Source: a virus. Taken from it: DNA of 28,827 bases. The notes below the pieces were generated by a model. That model searched no databases and was not told the DNA's origin. It was given only the letters and a program-made list of their open reading frames with translations. Below, one piece after another: positions 7,219-14,173 of this stretch. The position numbers were made by a program, and so were the translations under genes. Each line of letters opens with the position of its first letter. The stretch's first letter is position 1. Where the stretch lies: positions 1 to 28,827 of the IMG/VR virus record IMGVR_UViG_3300044620_000129; one strand, written 5' to 3'.

Positions 7219-8036
7219 TCTACGTTCCAATGTTCTAACAGATCAGGGTCAACTAAGGACTCCTGCTTCACTTTACCTCTGCTATTATCCTTGAACGGAA
7301 GCAGGTCTACATTAAATACGCAGAGGATACAGTCTTTTCTATATTTAGCGACTTCTAAATCGTCTTCGTGCCAGTTACGACCACGATTGTATGAATAGGC
7401 AAATGTGCTTGGGAAGTGTGCCCAGAGTGGAGTGTTGCTAAAGTCTCCCCAACGCCAACTGTGATAGTTGTCTGTTCCGTCGGTGAATGTAAACCAAATA
7501 CGTTCTTGATGTTCCAGAACATCGTGCCAGATACATTCTGTCTGATCATCTGACCACACCATACAACTGCCATTGGTATATGCGCCATGCGCCAATTTAA
7601 AGTTACGAGACTTCATAGGTCGAGGGTCTTGCCACCACGAACGCAACTTGGTAGGATTCTCTAGGTCATAAGTGATGATCGGCGACAAATCATTTTGAAT
7701 GATAACATCAAGGTCGAAAAAGACAAATCTTCCAGTGGGTTTATCGTCTGCGAAGTTATGTGTATTGAAGATGAACGTCTTTGGTCTGTCCCAACAACGT
7801 GCCATGCCGTATTTGAAATCATCTGATCCAAACCAGTATTTGGGGTGGATGTCGGGAATGTCTGGGAAGTCGATGACTTTAATCTCATTATCAAAACCTT
7901 CACTGTTGTCTGTATAGCAATAGAAGTGAAACTCAAAGTTATCTGGGGTGTGCTTCCTTGCCATTCGATAAAGTCGATTGACAAAATCGGCATCATATTT
8001 GGTACCCCATTTACAGCAAACGTAATTTACTCTCAT
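7215..8036 (-). CDS. Glycosyltransferase-like protein, paralogue 3 of a tandem set
   Basis: Start ATG 8036 overlaps the upstream stop as ATGA, with GGA 8 bases before it; an ATG two codons upstream is weaker. The protein has 273 residues, the longest of the set. It carries V-C-C-K-W-G-T-K-Y at the N-terminus, F-V-F-F-D-L-D-V-I-I-Q (D108, D110) as the DxD site, N-G-S-C-M-V-W, and F-A-Y-S-Y-N-R-G near the C-terminus. It is closest to the 8033-8794 gene: both have the H-P-K-Y/H-W-F and F-N-T/S-H-N segments that the two shorter paralogues lack. Confidence 0.65.
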   Translation of the reverse strand: MRVNYVCCKWGTKYDADFVNRLYRMARKHTPDNFEFHFYCYTDNSEGFDNEIKVIDFPDIPDIHPKYWFGSDDFKYGMARCWDRPKTFIFNTHNFADDKPTGRFVFFDLDVIIQNDLSPIITYDLENPTKLRSWWQDPRPMKSRNFKLAHGAYTNGSCMVWSDDQTECIWHDVLEHQERIWFTFTDGTDNYHSWRWGDFSNTPLWAHFPSTFAYSYNRGRNWHEDDLEVAKYRKDCILCVFNVDLLPFKDNSRGKVKQESLVDPDLLEHWNVE

Positions 8037-8794
8037 TTCCATAATCCAATAATATTTTCGTCATGACAGTCAGACAGTTCTTGTTGTTCTTTTGCTGATG
8101 GATGTGGTACGTTGTCTGTATTGAACAAGCAAATCTTAGCATCTGATCGAAACTTAAATCGTTCTACGTCGTCTGGATGATGTTTACCACGGTTCCAAGA
8201 ATAGACCCATCCACCAGGAATATCCTTCCAGAAATCTCTTTGCCTCCAGTAATGATAGTTGTCACTTCCCTTGAAGAAAGTTTTAAATATCGATTCCGAA
8301 TTCTCGATAGCATCTTTGTAAATATGCTCACAGGATTTACCAGGCCAAGTCATCATGCTTGAGTTGTAGAATGTTCCTCGAATATCAATAAACAATCTGT
8401 CGTGTTTCTGCGATTCTGGTTGCCACCGACAATAAATTATACGAGGTTTCTGCGCAAGTTCTGCAAGATCAGTTATATCTTCTTGGATTACTACGTCAAG
8501 ATCAAAGTAGCACCAGTTGCCCTTATACCCCAACCAATTATGTGAATTGAATACTAAGAACTTTGCACGGTCAAAGCAGAAAGTTTCTTTTTCAAACCAA
8601 TGCTTCGGGTGTAAAATACCATCGTCTGGTATTGGTGCAGTGTCACACTCAATCCCTTCTGCGTCATCGGTATAACATGTGAAAGTATATGACGCAGGAT
8701 TGCGAGCATAATTTTTCTTTACCATATTGTAAAGATTATTTACATATTTGGCGGGATACTTATCACCCCACTTAATGCATACGAAGTTCATCAT
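8033..8794 (-). CDS. Glycosyltransferase-like protein, paralogue 2 of a tandem set
   Basis: This 253-residue protein starts at ATG 8794 (or the next codon, ATG 8791), with GGAG upstream. N-F-V-C-I-K-W-G-D-K-Y opens the protein. W-C-Y-F-D-L-D-V-V-I-Q (D98, D100) is the DxD site, followed by N-S-S-M-M-T-W and G-G-W-V-Y-S-W-N-R-G. It overlaps the upstream paralogue by 23 bases. As for the rest of the set, a GT-A-type transferase is the best reading from motifs, and no acceptor is apparent. Confidence 0.65.
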   Translation of the reverse strand: MMNFVCIKWGDKYPAKYVNNLYNMVKKNYARNPASYTFTCYTDDAEGIECDTAPIPDDGILHPKHWFEKETFCFDRAKFLVFNSHNWLGYKGNWCYFDLDVVIQEDITDLAELAQKPRIIYCRWQPESQKHDRLFIDIRGTFYNSSMMTWPGKSCEHIYKDAIENSESIFKTFFKGSDNYHYWRQRDFWKDIPGGWVYSWNRGKHHPDDVERFKFRSDAKICLFNTDNVPHPSAKEQQELSDCHDENIIGLWK

Positions 8795-9449
8795 ATTCTT
8801 TATCTGCTCCAGGGAATTGATCCAATCCGTTTAGTAATGCTATCGTGTAACTCGGTCGATAGTAAAATGATTCGTTGTGGTCGTCAATTCCATAATAATC
8901 TGCTCCATAAACAAAAGAATAAATCTCGCCCTTTGGAAAGTAATTGAATCTAAAATCTTCATGCCATAAAAATCTATCATCACCAAAGTATTTAACCATG
9001 AAGTAATCTGGGTCTGTTTGAAAGTGCTCCCAAATATGGTTAACAGTACCTTCTTTCCACATCATGACGCTTGAGTTATAATTACTCAAGAAGCGCATAC
9101 TATGTGTTTCCCCAACAATATTCGGAAACTCTTTATTCTTCCAATAAGTATACGCTATTGTTGGATAAATGTCAAGGTAATTCCACAAATGATCAATATT
9201 TTTTTGTATTCTAACATCAAGATCCAGATATAAAGTGTCTCCCAACCCTTCTAGAGTATACATCCATATTTTAATCCAATGACCGTCTATACCCTCTGGC
9301 ATTGGAATTATTTTTATGATTGGATCTAGGTCTGTTGGATCGTCGGTGATACAAGCATAGTTGTATTTTCTCTCAGTATCATTTACTATTCTGTTTACTT
9401 CCGACGCAGAATATTTTTTGCCATATTTTAACATCAAGATCGTTTGCAT
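8772..9449 (-). CDS. Glycosyltransferase-like protein, paralogue 1 of a tandem set, first gene of the minus operon
   Basis: I choose ATG 9449 (225 residues). The frame continues to 9629, but that extension crosses the divergent promoter region and the start of the opposite gene, and the N-terminus M-Q-T-I-L-M-L-K-Y-G-K-K-Y then aligns with the paralogues. L-Y-L-D-L-D-V-R-I-Q (D76, D78) is the DxD site. N-S-S-V-M-M-W and F-P-K-G-E-I-Y-S-F-V-Y-G match shared positions. It is followed by overlapping genes through 5183, implying one minus-strand transcript from the 9450-9499 gap. Confidence 0.65.
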   Translation of the reverse strand: MQTILMLKYGKKYSASEVNRIVNDTERKYNYACITDDPTDLDPIIKIIPMPEGIDGHWIKIWMYTLEGLGDTLYLDLDVRIQKNIDHLWNYLDIYPTIAYTYWKNKEFPNIVGETHSMRFLSNYNSSVMMWKEGTVNHIWEHFQTDPDYFMVKYFGDDRFLWHEDFRFNYFPKGEIYSFVYGADYYGIDDHNESFYYRPSYTIALLNGLDQFPGADKEYDELRMH

Positions 9450-9464
9450 AGTATTCTCAGTTAT

Positions 9465-9472
9465 TATAAATA
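9465..9472 (+). promoter_or_regulatory. T4-type late promoter TATAAATA
   Basis: Exact match to the T4 late consensus, 28 bases before the ATG at 9500. It would drive the rightward fibre-gene block. Confidence 0.75.
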
Positions 9473-9481
9473 TTACCGTAT

Positions 9482-9489
9482 AATTTATA
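9482..9489 (-). promoter_or_regulatory. Late-promoter variant TATAAATT, divergent
   Basis: On the minus strand TATAAATT has one mismatch to TATAAATA and lies 33 bases upstream of ATG 9449. It sits in the same 50-base gap as the rightward late promoter. It is the only candidate promoter I see for the minus-strand operon. Confidence 0.4.
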
Positions 9490-9499
9490 AGGGTTCCAG

Positions 9500-9829
9500 A
9501 TGGCACAAATTCAAAATATATACATTGATCAGGGAACAACTTTTTCTTTATCTCTTGTAGTAAATGATCAGAATGGAGATCCGAAAGATCTTTCCGATTA
9601 TACTGTAGCAGCACAAATGCGCAAATCATATTACACTAATACTTCTATAAATTTTACTGCAGCGGTTTCTCTACCAGAAGATGGCGAGGTTACAATTTCA
9701 TTGACCGCTATTCAAACATCAGCAATAAAAGCAGGTAGATATGTATACGATATCGAAATTACAGGCGATGGTGAAACGCTGCGAGTCCTTGAAGGAATCG
9801 TCGTAATTAATCCGGAGGTAACCAAATAA
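9500..9829 (+). CDS. Small virion protein, BppU-N-like beta domain
   Basis: This 109-residue beta-rich protein opens Q-N-I-Y-I-D-Q-G-T-T-F-S and contains D-L-S-D-Y-T-V-A-A-Q-M-R-K-S-Y, then G-R-Y-V-Y-D-I-E-I. This pattern matches short proteins of marine T4-like phages related to baseplate or fibre N-terminal beta-sandwich domains (BppU N-terminal type). It is the first gene after the late promoter at 9465. It shares a base with the next start (TAATG), indicating coupled translation. Role as a baseplate/fibre adaptor is inferred. Confidence 0.65.
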   Translation: MAQIQNIYIDQGTTFSLSLVVNDQNGDPKDLSDYTVAAQMRKSYYTNTSINFTAAVSLPEDGEVTISLTAIQTSAIKAGRYVYDIEITGDGETLRVLEGIVVINPEVTK

Positions 9830-10044
9830 TGGCACTTAAAGTTACTGTAGGAACTTCAAATACTATAAATACAAATATAGTAAGTAAAAAAACGGCAAAC
9901 AAAGTCGAGACACTGGCAGATGTAGATCTAGAAGGTGTTCAAGATGGATACACATTAATTTACAATAACGTAACAAAAAAATGGGAAGCAGCAAACCCTG
10001 CATCTGAAGTGATATTAGATAATATAGACGGTGGAACGTATTAA
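9829..10044 (+). CDS. Small fibre-associated protein ending N-I-D-G-G-T-Y
   Basis: This 71-residue protein contains the fibre module L-A-D-V-D-L-E-G-V-Q-D-G-Y-T-L-I-Y-N followed by K-W-E-A-A, known from phage tail fibres. Its last seven residues, N-I-D-G-G-T-Y, are identical to the end of the large fibre protein encoded next. It may be an accessory subunit or a reduced fibre; it lacks the N-terminal Q-x-K-R module of the other proteins. Confidence 0.65.
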   Translation: MALKVTVGTSNTINTNIVSKKTANKVETLADVDLEGVQDGYTLIYNNVTKKWEAANPASEVILDNIDGGTY

Positions 10045-10050
10045 AATAGG
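10041..10050 (+). promoter_or_regulatory. Weak candidate late-promoter element (TTAAAATAGG)
   Basis: An A/T-rich ATTAAAATAG core sits 25 bases before ATG 10075, the usual spacing here, but differs from TATAAATA at two places. It may be non-functional. Confidence 0.2.
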
Positions 10051-10074
10051 CACAAACCAAAGGGATAAGTCTAA

Positions 10075-11769
10075 ATGTCAACAATTATTCAAATCAAAAG
10101 AAGTTCAGGTGCAACTGCTCCATCAACATCCGCTCTCCTTGAGGGGGAAATGGCATACGCACAAGACGCCAGCAATAATGGCGCAGGTGCAAAACTTTAC
10201 ATCGAATCGGTTGAAGGTAGCAGCGAAGCCATTCATGTAGTTGGTGGTAAGTATTTCACAGACAAGGTTGATGCTCGTCTTATCGACGCAACAACAACAG
10301 TTGGTGGCAAAGCAACCTTTGCTGAAGGAACAAACAATGGTTCCAACAAAGTAACTCTGAAAGCACCAGATACACTTGCTGCTGATCTTACTCTGGTTCT
10401 CCCAACTGCAGACGGTACAGATGGTCAGATCCTTACCACAAACGGTTCGGGTCAACTCGCATTCTCGTCACCTGCTTCGTCGTCGTTCACAATCAGCGAC
10501 AACCAAGGAACTCCAAATACTGATTCCTTCTCAACTGGCGGAACTCTAACTTTTGCTGGTTCAGCTGGTGTCAAAACAACAGTTTCAGACAACCAAGTTG
10601 CTATCGTTGCTGATATTACTGGTGCTACTGCTCTGACATCACTTGCTGATGCAGACGAATTCCTTGTTTATGATGCTTCGGCGACTGCAAACAAGAAGAT
10701 TACTGCTGAAGATATTGGCGATTACATCTACGCTGCGGTTTCAGGCGACATTACAATCAGCGAATCAGGTGTTGCTTCGATTGCTGCTAACTCGGTTGCT
10801 CTTGGAACTGACACAACTGGTAACTATATTGCGACTGTCGCTGGAACTGCAAACCAAGTTTCGGTTTCAGGTTCAGGTTCTGAAGGTGGCGCAGTTACTG
10901 TTGCTCTTACAGACGATGTTGCTCTTGTCGGCGACCTAACAGTTGGCGGTAACGATATTAAAGCAAATGGTGGCACAACTGCAATCACTCTTTCGGGTGC
11001 GGACGTTGCGGTTGCTGGCGACCTAACAGTTACAGGAAACGACATTAAGTCATCTTCTGCAACTGCACTCTCACTAAGTGGTGCAGATGTTACTGTTGCT
11101 GGCGATCTTACCGTAACTGGTAATGACATCAAGGCATCAGGTGGAACTACTGCTCTAACAATGGACGGTGCAAACGTTGCTGTTGCTGGTGACCTAACAG
11201 TTACTGGTAATGACATCAAGTCGTCAGGTGGAACTACTGCTCTCACACTTTCGGGTGCTAACGTAACAGTTGCTGGAAACCTTACGGTTTCTGGAACAAC
11301 AACCACTGTTAACTCAACAACTCTAACAGTAACCGATCCTCTCGTATTCGTTGGTAACGACAATAACGCAACCGACGCAGTTGACATCGGTCTGTTCGGT
11401 ATGTATGACACCAGCGGTTCACAAGACCTTTACTCGGGTATCTTCCGCGATGCGTCGGATGGTAAGTGGAAACTCTTCAAGGATTCGCAATCTGCTCCAA
11501 CTACCACTGTTAACACAGGCGCAACTGGTTATACCATTGCTACTCTCGTTGCTAATCTTGAAGGCGGAACAATTTCGAACCTTGCTTCAGCAATCAGTGT
11601 TCCAAACGGTGGTACTGGTGTAGGAACCTTAACTGCTAACGGTGTTCTCTTCGGTAGTGGAACTTCTGCTATCCAAGCAACTTCAGTTGGTACTGCTGGA
11701 CAGGTTCTAAAATCTGGTGGTTCTGGCGTTGCTCCTTCGTTCGGCAATATCGACGGTGGAACTTACTAA
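10075..11769 (+). CDS. Large tail fibre-type protein with beta-repeat shaft
   Basis: This 564-residue protein has: an N-terminal module T-I-I-Q-I-K-R-S (Mtd N-terminal-like, shared with genes at 12075, 12436, 12663 and 13909); a Thr/Ala/Gly-rich region; five copies of a 28-29-residue repeat beginning G-D-L-T-V-x-G-N-D-I-K (about residues 286-405); a globular part with D-P-L-V-F-V-G-N-D-N-N and G-L-F-G-M-Y-D; and the tail S-V-P-N-G-G-T-G...N-I-D-G-G-T-Y. The repeat predicts an elongated trimeric beta-structured shaft. It is followed by a strong terminator. Codon use looks more GC-rich than in the glycosyltransferase island. The receptor is unknown. Confidence 0.8.
   Translation: MSTIIQIKRSSGATAPSTSALLEGEMAYAQDASNNGAGAKLYIESVEGSSEAIHVVGGKYFTDKVDARLIDATTTVGGKATFAEGTNNGSNKVTLKAPDTLAADLTLVLPTADGTDGQILTTNGSGQLAFSSPASSSFTISDNQGTPNTDSFSTGGTLTFAGSAGVKTTVSDNQVAIVADITGATALTSLADADEFLVYDASATANKKITAEDIGDYIYAAVSGDITISESGVASIAANSVALGTDTTGNYIATVAGTANQVSVSGSGSEGGAVTVALTDDVALVGDLTVGGNDIKANGGTTAITLSGADVAVAGDLTVTGNDIKSSSATALSLSGADVTVAGDLTVTGNDIKASGGTTALTMDGANVAVAGDLTVTGNDIKSSGGTTALTLSGANVTVAGNLTVSGTTTTVNSTTLTVTDPLVFVGNDNNATDAVDIGLFGMYDTSGSQDLYSGIFRDASDGKWKLFKDSQSAPTTTVNTGATGYTIATLVANLEGGTISNLASAISVPNGGTGVGTLTANGVLFGSGTSAIQATSVGTAGQVLKSGGSGVAPSFGNIDGGTY
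10930..11298 (+). repeat. 84/87-bp coding repeats of the fibre shaft
   Basis: Units start at 10930, 11017, 11101, 11188 and 11275 (spacings 87, 84, 87 and 87). Each encodes G-D/N-L-T-V-x-G followed, in the first four, by N-D-I-K and a T-A/T-x-L-x-x-x-G-A-x-V-x-V-A end. The last copy leads into T-T-T-T-V-N, as in the 12663 gene. Confidence 0.85.
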
Positions 11770-11779
11770 TATATAATAC

Positions 11780-11810
11780 GGGAGGGGAATTTCTCCCCTC
11801 CCACTTTTTT
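11780..11810 (+). terminator. Intrinsic terminator after the large fibre gene
   Basis: GGGAGGGG (11780-11787) pairs perfectly with CCCCTCCC (11795-11802) around a 7-base loop, followed by ACTTTTTT ending at 11810. The next gene's GGAG ribosome site starts at 11811, directly on the T-tract. Confidence 0.85.
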
Positions 11811-11821
11811 GGAGATACATA

Positions 11822-12112
11822 ATGGATCAAACTAAATTTATCAATTCGTATATTGCAAACCTTGCTGAACGACTGAAGGCATTGACACTTGATAATATCA
11901 TGCTGAACACACAACTTACAATGGCAAATGAAACGATAGCAGAACTCGCGCAGAAAAATCAAATTCTAGAACAAGAAAAGAGTCAACCAAAACCCAATGG
12001 GGGTTATGTTGATCTGGACGGAAGTCTATCATTTGGTACTACAGAGGGTTATACTATTGCAGACGAGGATGTAAATGACAGCAGCGACAACGATAGTCCA
12101 AGTAAAACGTAG
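11822..12112 (+). CDS. Small coiled-coil protein with acidic C-terminus
   Basis: This 96-residue protein has a helix at residues 5-52 with heptad-like Leu/Ile spacing (A-N-L-A-E-R-L-K-A-L-T-L), then a Gly/Asp/Ser-rich tail (D-S-S-D-N-D-S-P-S). A GGAG site lies 7 bases before the ATG. Its 3' end overlaps the next gene by 38 bases. It may be an oligomerising fibre accessory or chaperone; no family is recognised. Confidence 0.65.
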   Translation: MDQTKFINSYIANLAERLKALTLDNIMLNTQLTMANETIAELAQKNQILEQEKSQPKPNGGYVDLDGSLSFGTTEGYTIADEDVNDSSDNDSPSKT

Positions 12113-12434
12113 CGAGACTGCTAGTGCAGTACCAACTGGTGCAGATCTAGCGGTTGGCGAACTTGCTGTTAATCTAACAGATAAGAAAATTTACTCTAAG
12201 AAGACTGATGGAACAGTTGTTGGTCTTGGTGGAGTATCAGTAAATGATGGTGGGGCGAACGCAGGAGTGACGACCATCTCATTTGCTGACACCATTTTTG
12301 GAGATTTTGTTGTTGACACTACAACAACTCCTGGGGTTGCAGTCGTTCGTCTTAATCAAAATGCAGATTTAGATTACGGTTTAATTACCGACAATGTTTT
12401 CGAGTACAACTCAATCGATTACGGGAGCATTTAA
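12075..12434 (+). CDS. Small fibre-module protein (Mtd-N-like) ending S-I-D-Y-G-S-I
   Basis: This 119-residue protein opens T-T-I-V-Q-V-K-R-S-E-T and continues V-G-E-L-A-V-N-L-T-D-K-K-I-Y-S-K-K-T-D-G-T, almost the same as the 13909 protein. A beta-rich second part (T-T-P-G-V-A-V-V-R-L-N-Q-N-A) leads to the ending S-I-D-Y-G-S-I. GAGG precedes the ATG. It overlaps the upstream gene by 38 bases, and its TAA lies one base before the GTG start of the next gene. It is probably a short virion fibre or fibre-base protein. Confidence 0.65.
   Translation: MTAATTIVQVKRSETASAVPTGADLAVGELAVNLTDKKIYSKKTDGTVVGLGGVSVNDGGANAGVTTISFADTIFGDFVVDTTTTPGVAVVRLNQNADLDYGLITDNVFEYNSIDYGSI
12423..12427 (+). promoter_or_regulatory. 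Ribosome site GGGAG that decides a GTG start
   Basis: GGGAG ends 8 bases before GTG 12436. An in-frame ATG at 12394 has no such site and lies inside the previous gene. Confidence 0.6.
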
Positions 12435-12435
12435 C

Positions 12436-12639
12436 GTGGCAGCAAGAGTCAAATTGAGAAGAGGTACTTCGGTGCAGCATCAAAATTTTACTGGTGCAGA
12501 AGCGGAAATTACTGTAGATACAACTAACTGGTCAGTGAGGGTGCATGATGGATCTACTGCTGGGGGGCACGAACTTCTAAAAGCGTCTTTAGAAAATATT
12601 GAAAATGGCGCCATTCTCGATGGTGGAACATATACCTAA
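12436..12639 (+). CDS. Minimal fibre-module protein, GTG start, ends L-D-G-G-T-Y-T
   Basis: From GTG 12436 the protein has 67 residues. A-A-R-V-K-L-R-R-G-T-S-V-Q-H-Q-N-F-T-G-A and T-V-D-T-T-N-W-S-V-R-V-H-D-G match the first 48 residues of the 12663 protein position by position, which also supports the GTG start. It then ends with A-I-L-D-G-G-T-Y-T, so it is essentially the N-terminal attachment module joined to the shared C-terminal motif, with no shaft. Confidence 0.65.
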   Translation: MAARVKLRRGTSVQHQNFTGAEAEITVDTTNWSVRVHDGSTAGGHELLKASLENIENGAILDGGTYT

Positions 12640-12642
12640 ATA
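12635..12642 (+). promoter_or_regulatory. Weak late-promoter-like element (CCTAAATA)
   Basis: Only the TAAATA part matches the consensus. It overlaps the stop codon of the previous gene and lies 21 bases before ATG 12663, like the good late promoters at 14147 and 24080. Confidence 0.3.
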
Positions 12643-12662
12643 GGGTGGATTAGGAGATAAAA

Positions 12663-13907
12663 ATGGCAACGATTTTACAACTTAGAAGAGGAACTACCGT
12701 CCAACACTCGTCCTTCACGGGTGCTGTTGGCGAAGTCACTGTCGATACAACAAAAGATACAGTAGTTGTTCATGATGGTACCACTGCAGGTGGTAAACCT
12801 CTGGCAACAGAAGCATATGTTACTTCGCAAATTCAAACCAAAGATAACAGCGACGAGATTACAGAAGGTTCGACGAACCTCTACTTTACGAATACAAGAG
12901 CAAGAGATGCATTTAGTGCAGGTACTGGTATTACGATCTCCTCAGGCGCTATCGCAACAACAATCACACAGTATACAGATGCTCTTGCACGTGGTGCTGT
13001 ATCTGTAACAGACAGCGGCGGCGATGGATCGCTTGCATACAACTCTAGCACTGGTGTAATCACTTATACTGGTCCGAGTGCAACAGATGTTCGTGCTCAC
13101 TTCAGCGCTGGAACTGGTGTTACTATTACCAATGGTCAAGTTGCTATTGGTCAGGCAGTTGGAACTGGGTCTAATGTTACATTCAACGATTTAACTGTTA
13201 GCGGTAATCTAACGGTTTCTGGAACTACAACCACAGTAAATACCGAAACTATTAATCTTGCCGATAATATTATCTTACTGAACAGTAATGAAACTAGCAC
13301 ACCAAGTCAAAATGCTGGTATCGAAATTGAGCGTGGATCTTCTACAAATGTCGTATTTCAATGGAATGAAACTACTGATGTTTGGGAATATACAGTAGAC
13401 GGAACTAACTATATTCCAGTTGTTGGTACCACAGCGACTCAAACATTAACCAATAAAACAATCAGCGGTTCATCTAACACATTATCGAACATTGCTAATT
13501 CATCTCTGACAAACAGCAAAGTTACAATTGGTTCGACCGATGTAAGTCTCGGCGGAACTGTGACAACCTTCGCTGGACTTTCTTCAGTCACCTCAACTTC
13601 GTTCGTTGGTGCTCTAACTGGTAATGCGTCAACAGTAACTAACGGTGTTTATACCACCGATACTGGCACAGTTACCAACGCTATGCTTGCTGGTTCGATT
13701 GCAAACAGCAAACTAACCAACAGCAGCATCACTTTAGCAGGCACTGCAGTTTCTCTAGGTGGTGCATTCACCGCAACTAATATGCTTGATGCAATTAAGA
13801 CAGTCGATGGTGCAGGTTCAGGACTAGACGCCGATCTACTGGATGGCAACTCAAGCGCATATTTCCGCATTAATGTTTACAATGCAGCAGGGACTCTATT
13901 GAATTAA
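12663..13907 (+). CDS. Tail fibre-type protein with Mtd-like N-terminus and phage fibre modules
   Basis: This 414-residue protein opens A-T-I-L-Q-L-R-R-G-T-T-V-Q-H and T-V-D-T-T-K, then H-D-G-T-T-A-G-G-K-P-L. It continues with modules familiar from T4-like marine phage fibres: S-T-N-L-Y-F-T-N-T-R-A-R, D-G-S-L-A-Y-N-S-S-T-G-V, V-R-A-H-F-S-A-G-T-G-V, N-L-T-V-S-G-T-T-T-T-V-N and G-L-D-A-D-L-L-D-G at the end. The N-L-T-V-S-G module is shared with the 10075 fibre. It is preceded by GGAG and separated by one base from the next gene. Fibre or fibre-base role is well supported by modules, not by position alone. Confidence 0.8.
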   Translation: MATILQLRRGTTVQHSSFTGAVGEVTVDTTKDTVVVHDGTTAGGKPLATEAYVTSQIQTKDNSDEITEGSTNLYFTNTRARDAFSAGTGITISSGAIATTITQYTDALARGAVSVTDSGGDGSLAYNSSTGVITYTGPSATDVRAHFSAGTGVTITNGQVAIGQAVGTGSNVTFNDLTVSGNLTVSGTTTTVNTETINLADNIILLNSNETSTPSQNAGIEIERGSSTNVVFQWNETTDVWEYTVDGTNYIPVVGTTATQTLTNKTISGSSNTLSNIANSSLTNSKVTIGSTDVSLGGTVTTFAGLSSVTSTSFVGALTGNASTVTNGVYTTDTGTVTNAMLAGSIANSKLTNSSITLAGTAVSLGGAFTATNMLDAIKTVDGAGSGLDADLLDGNSSAYFRINVYNAAGTLLN

Positions 13908-13908
13908 T

Positions 13909-14151
13909 ATGTCAACAGTCATTCAACTCAAGAGAAGCGAAACCACAGGAGCAATTCCCACAGCAGTTGATATTGCAGTTGGAGAACTTGCAGTAAACTT
14001 AGCAGATGGGGCGCTGTATTCTAAAAAAACTGATGGAAGTATCATTGAAGTCGGTGGATACAATCCAGAATTCTTTACAATTCCAGAAACAATCGATCTC
14101 GGTGACATCGCAGGAGTGAATCCTGCAGTGTATGACATGGGTACATTATAA
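13909..14151 (+). CDS. Small fibre-module protein (Mtd-N-like) ending Y-D-M-G-T-L
   Basis: This 80-residue protein opens S-T-V-I-Q-L-K-R-S-E-T and continues V-G-E-L-A-V-N-L-A-D-G-A-L-Y-S-K-K-T-D-G, nearly the same as the 12075 protein. It ends V-Y-D-M-G-T-L, a variant of the G-(G)-T-Y ending. Its stop codon lies inside the late promoter at 14147. Confidence 0.65.
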   Translation: MSTVIQLKRSETTGAIPTAVDIAVGELAVNLADGALYSKKTDGSIIEVGGYNPEFFTIPETIDLGDIAGVNPAVYDMGTL

Positions 14152-14154
14152 ATA
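14147..14154 (+). promoter_or_regulatory. T4-type late promoter TATAAATA (before gene 13)
   Basis: Exact consensus, 20 bases upstream of ATG 14174. The TAA inside it is the stop codon of the preceding gene. Confidence 0.75.
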
Positions 14155-14173
14155 GTCCCAAAGAGGACAAGAT

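Noticed and set aside
9450-9629. N-terminal extension of the first glycosyltransferase
   Set aside because: It would run through the divergent promoter region and the opposite gene, and the paralogues all start at the position equivalent to ATG 9449.
10824-11411. 195-codon reverse-strand open frame in the large fibre gene
   Set aside because: It is the mirror of the GC-richer shaft repeat, with no ribosome site or promoter, and the plus-strand protein is clearly a fibre.
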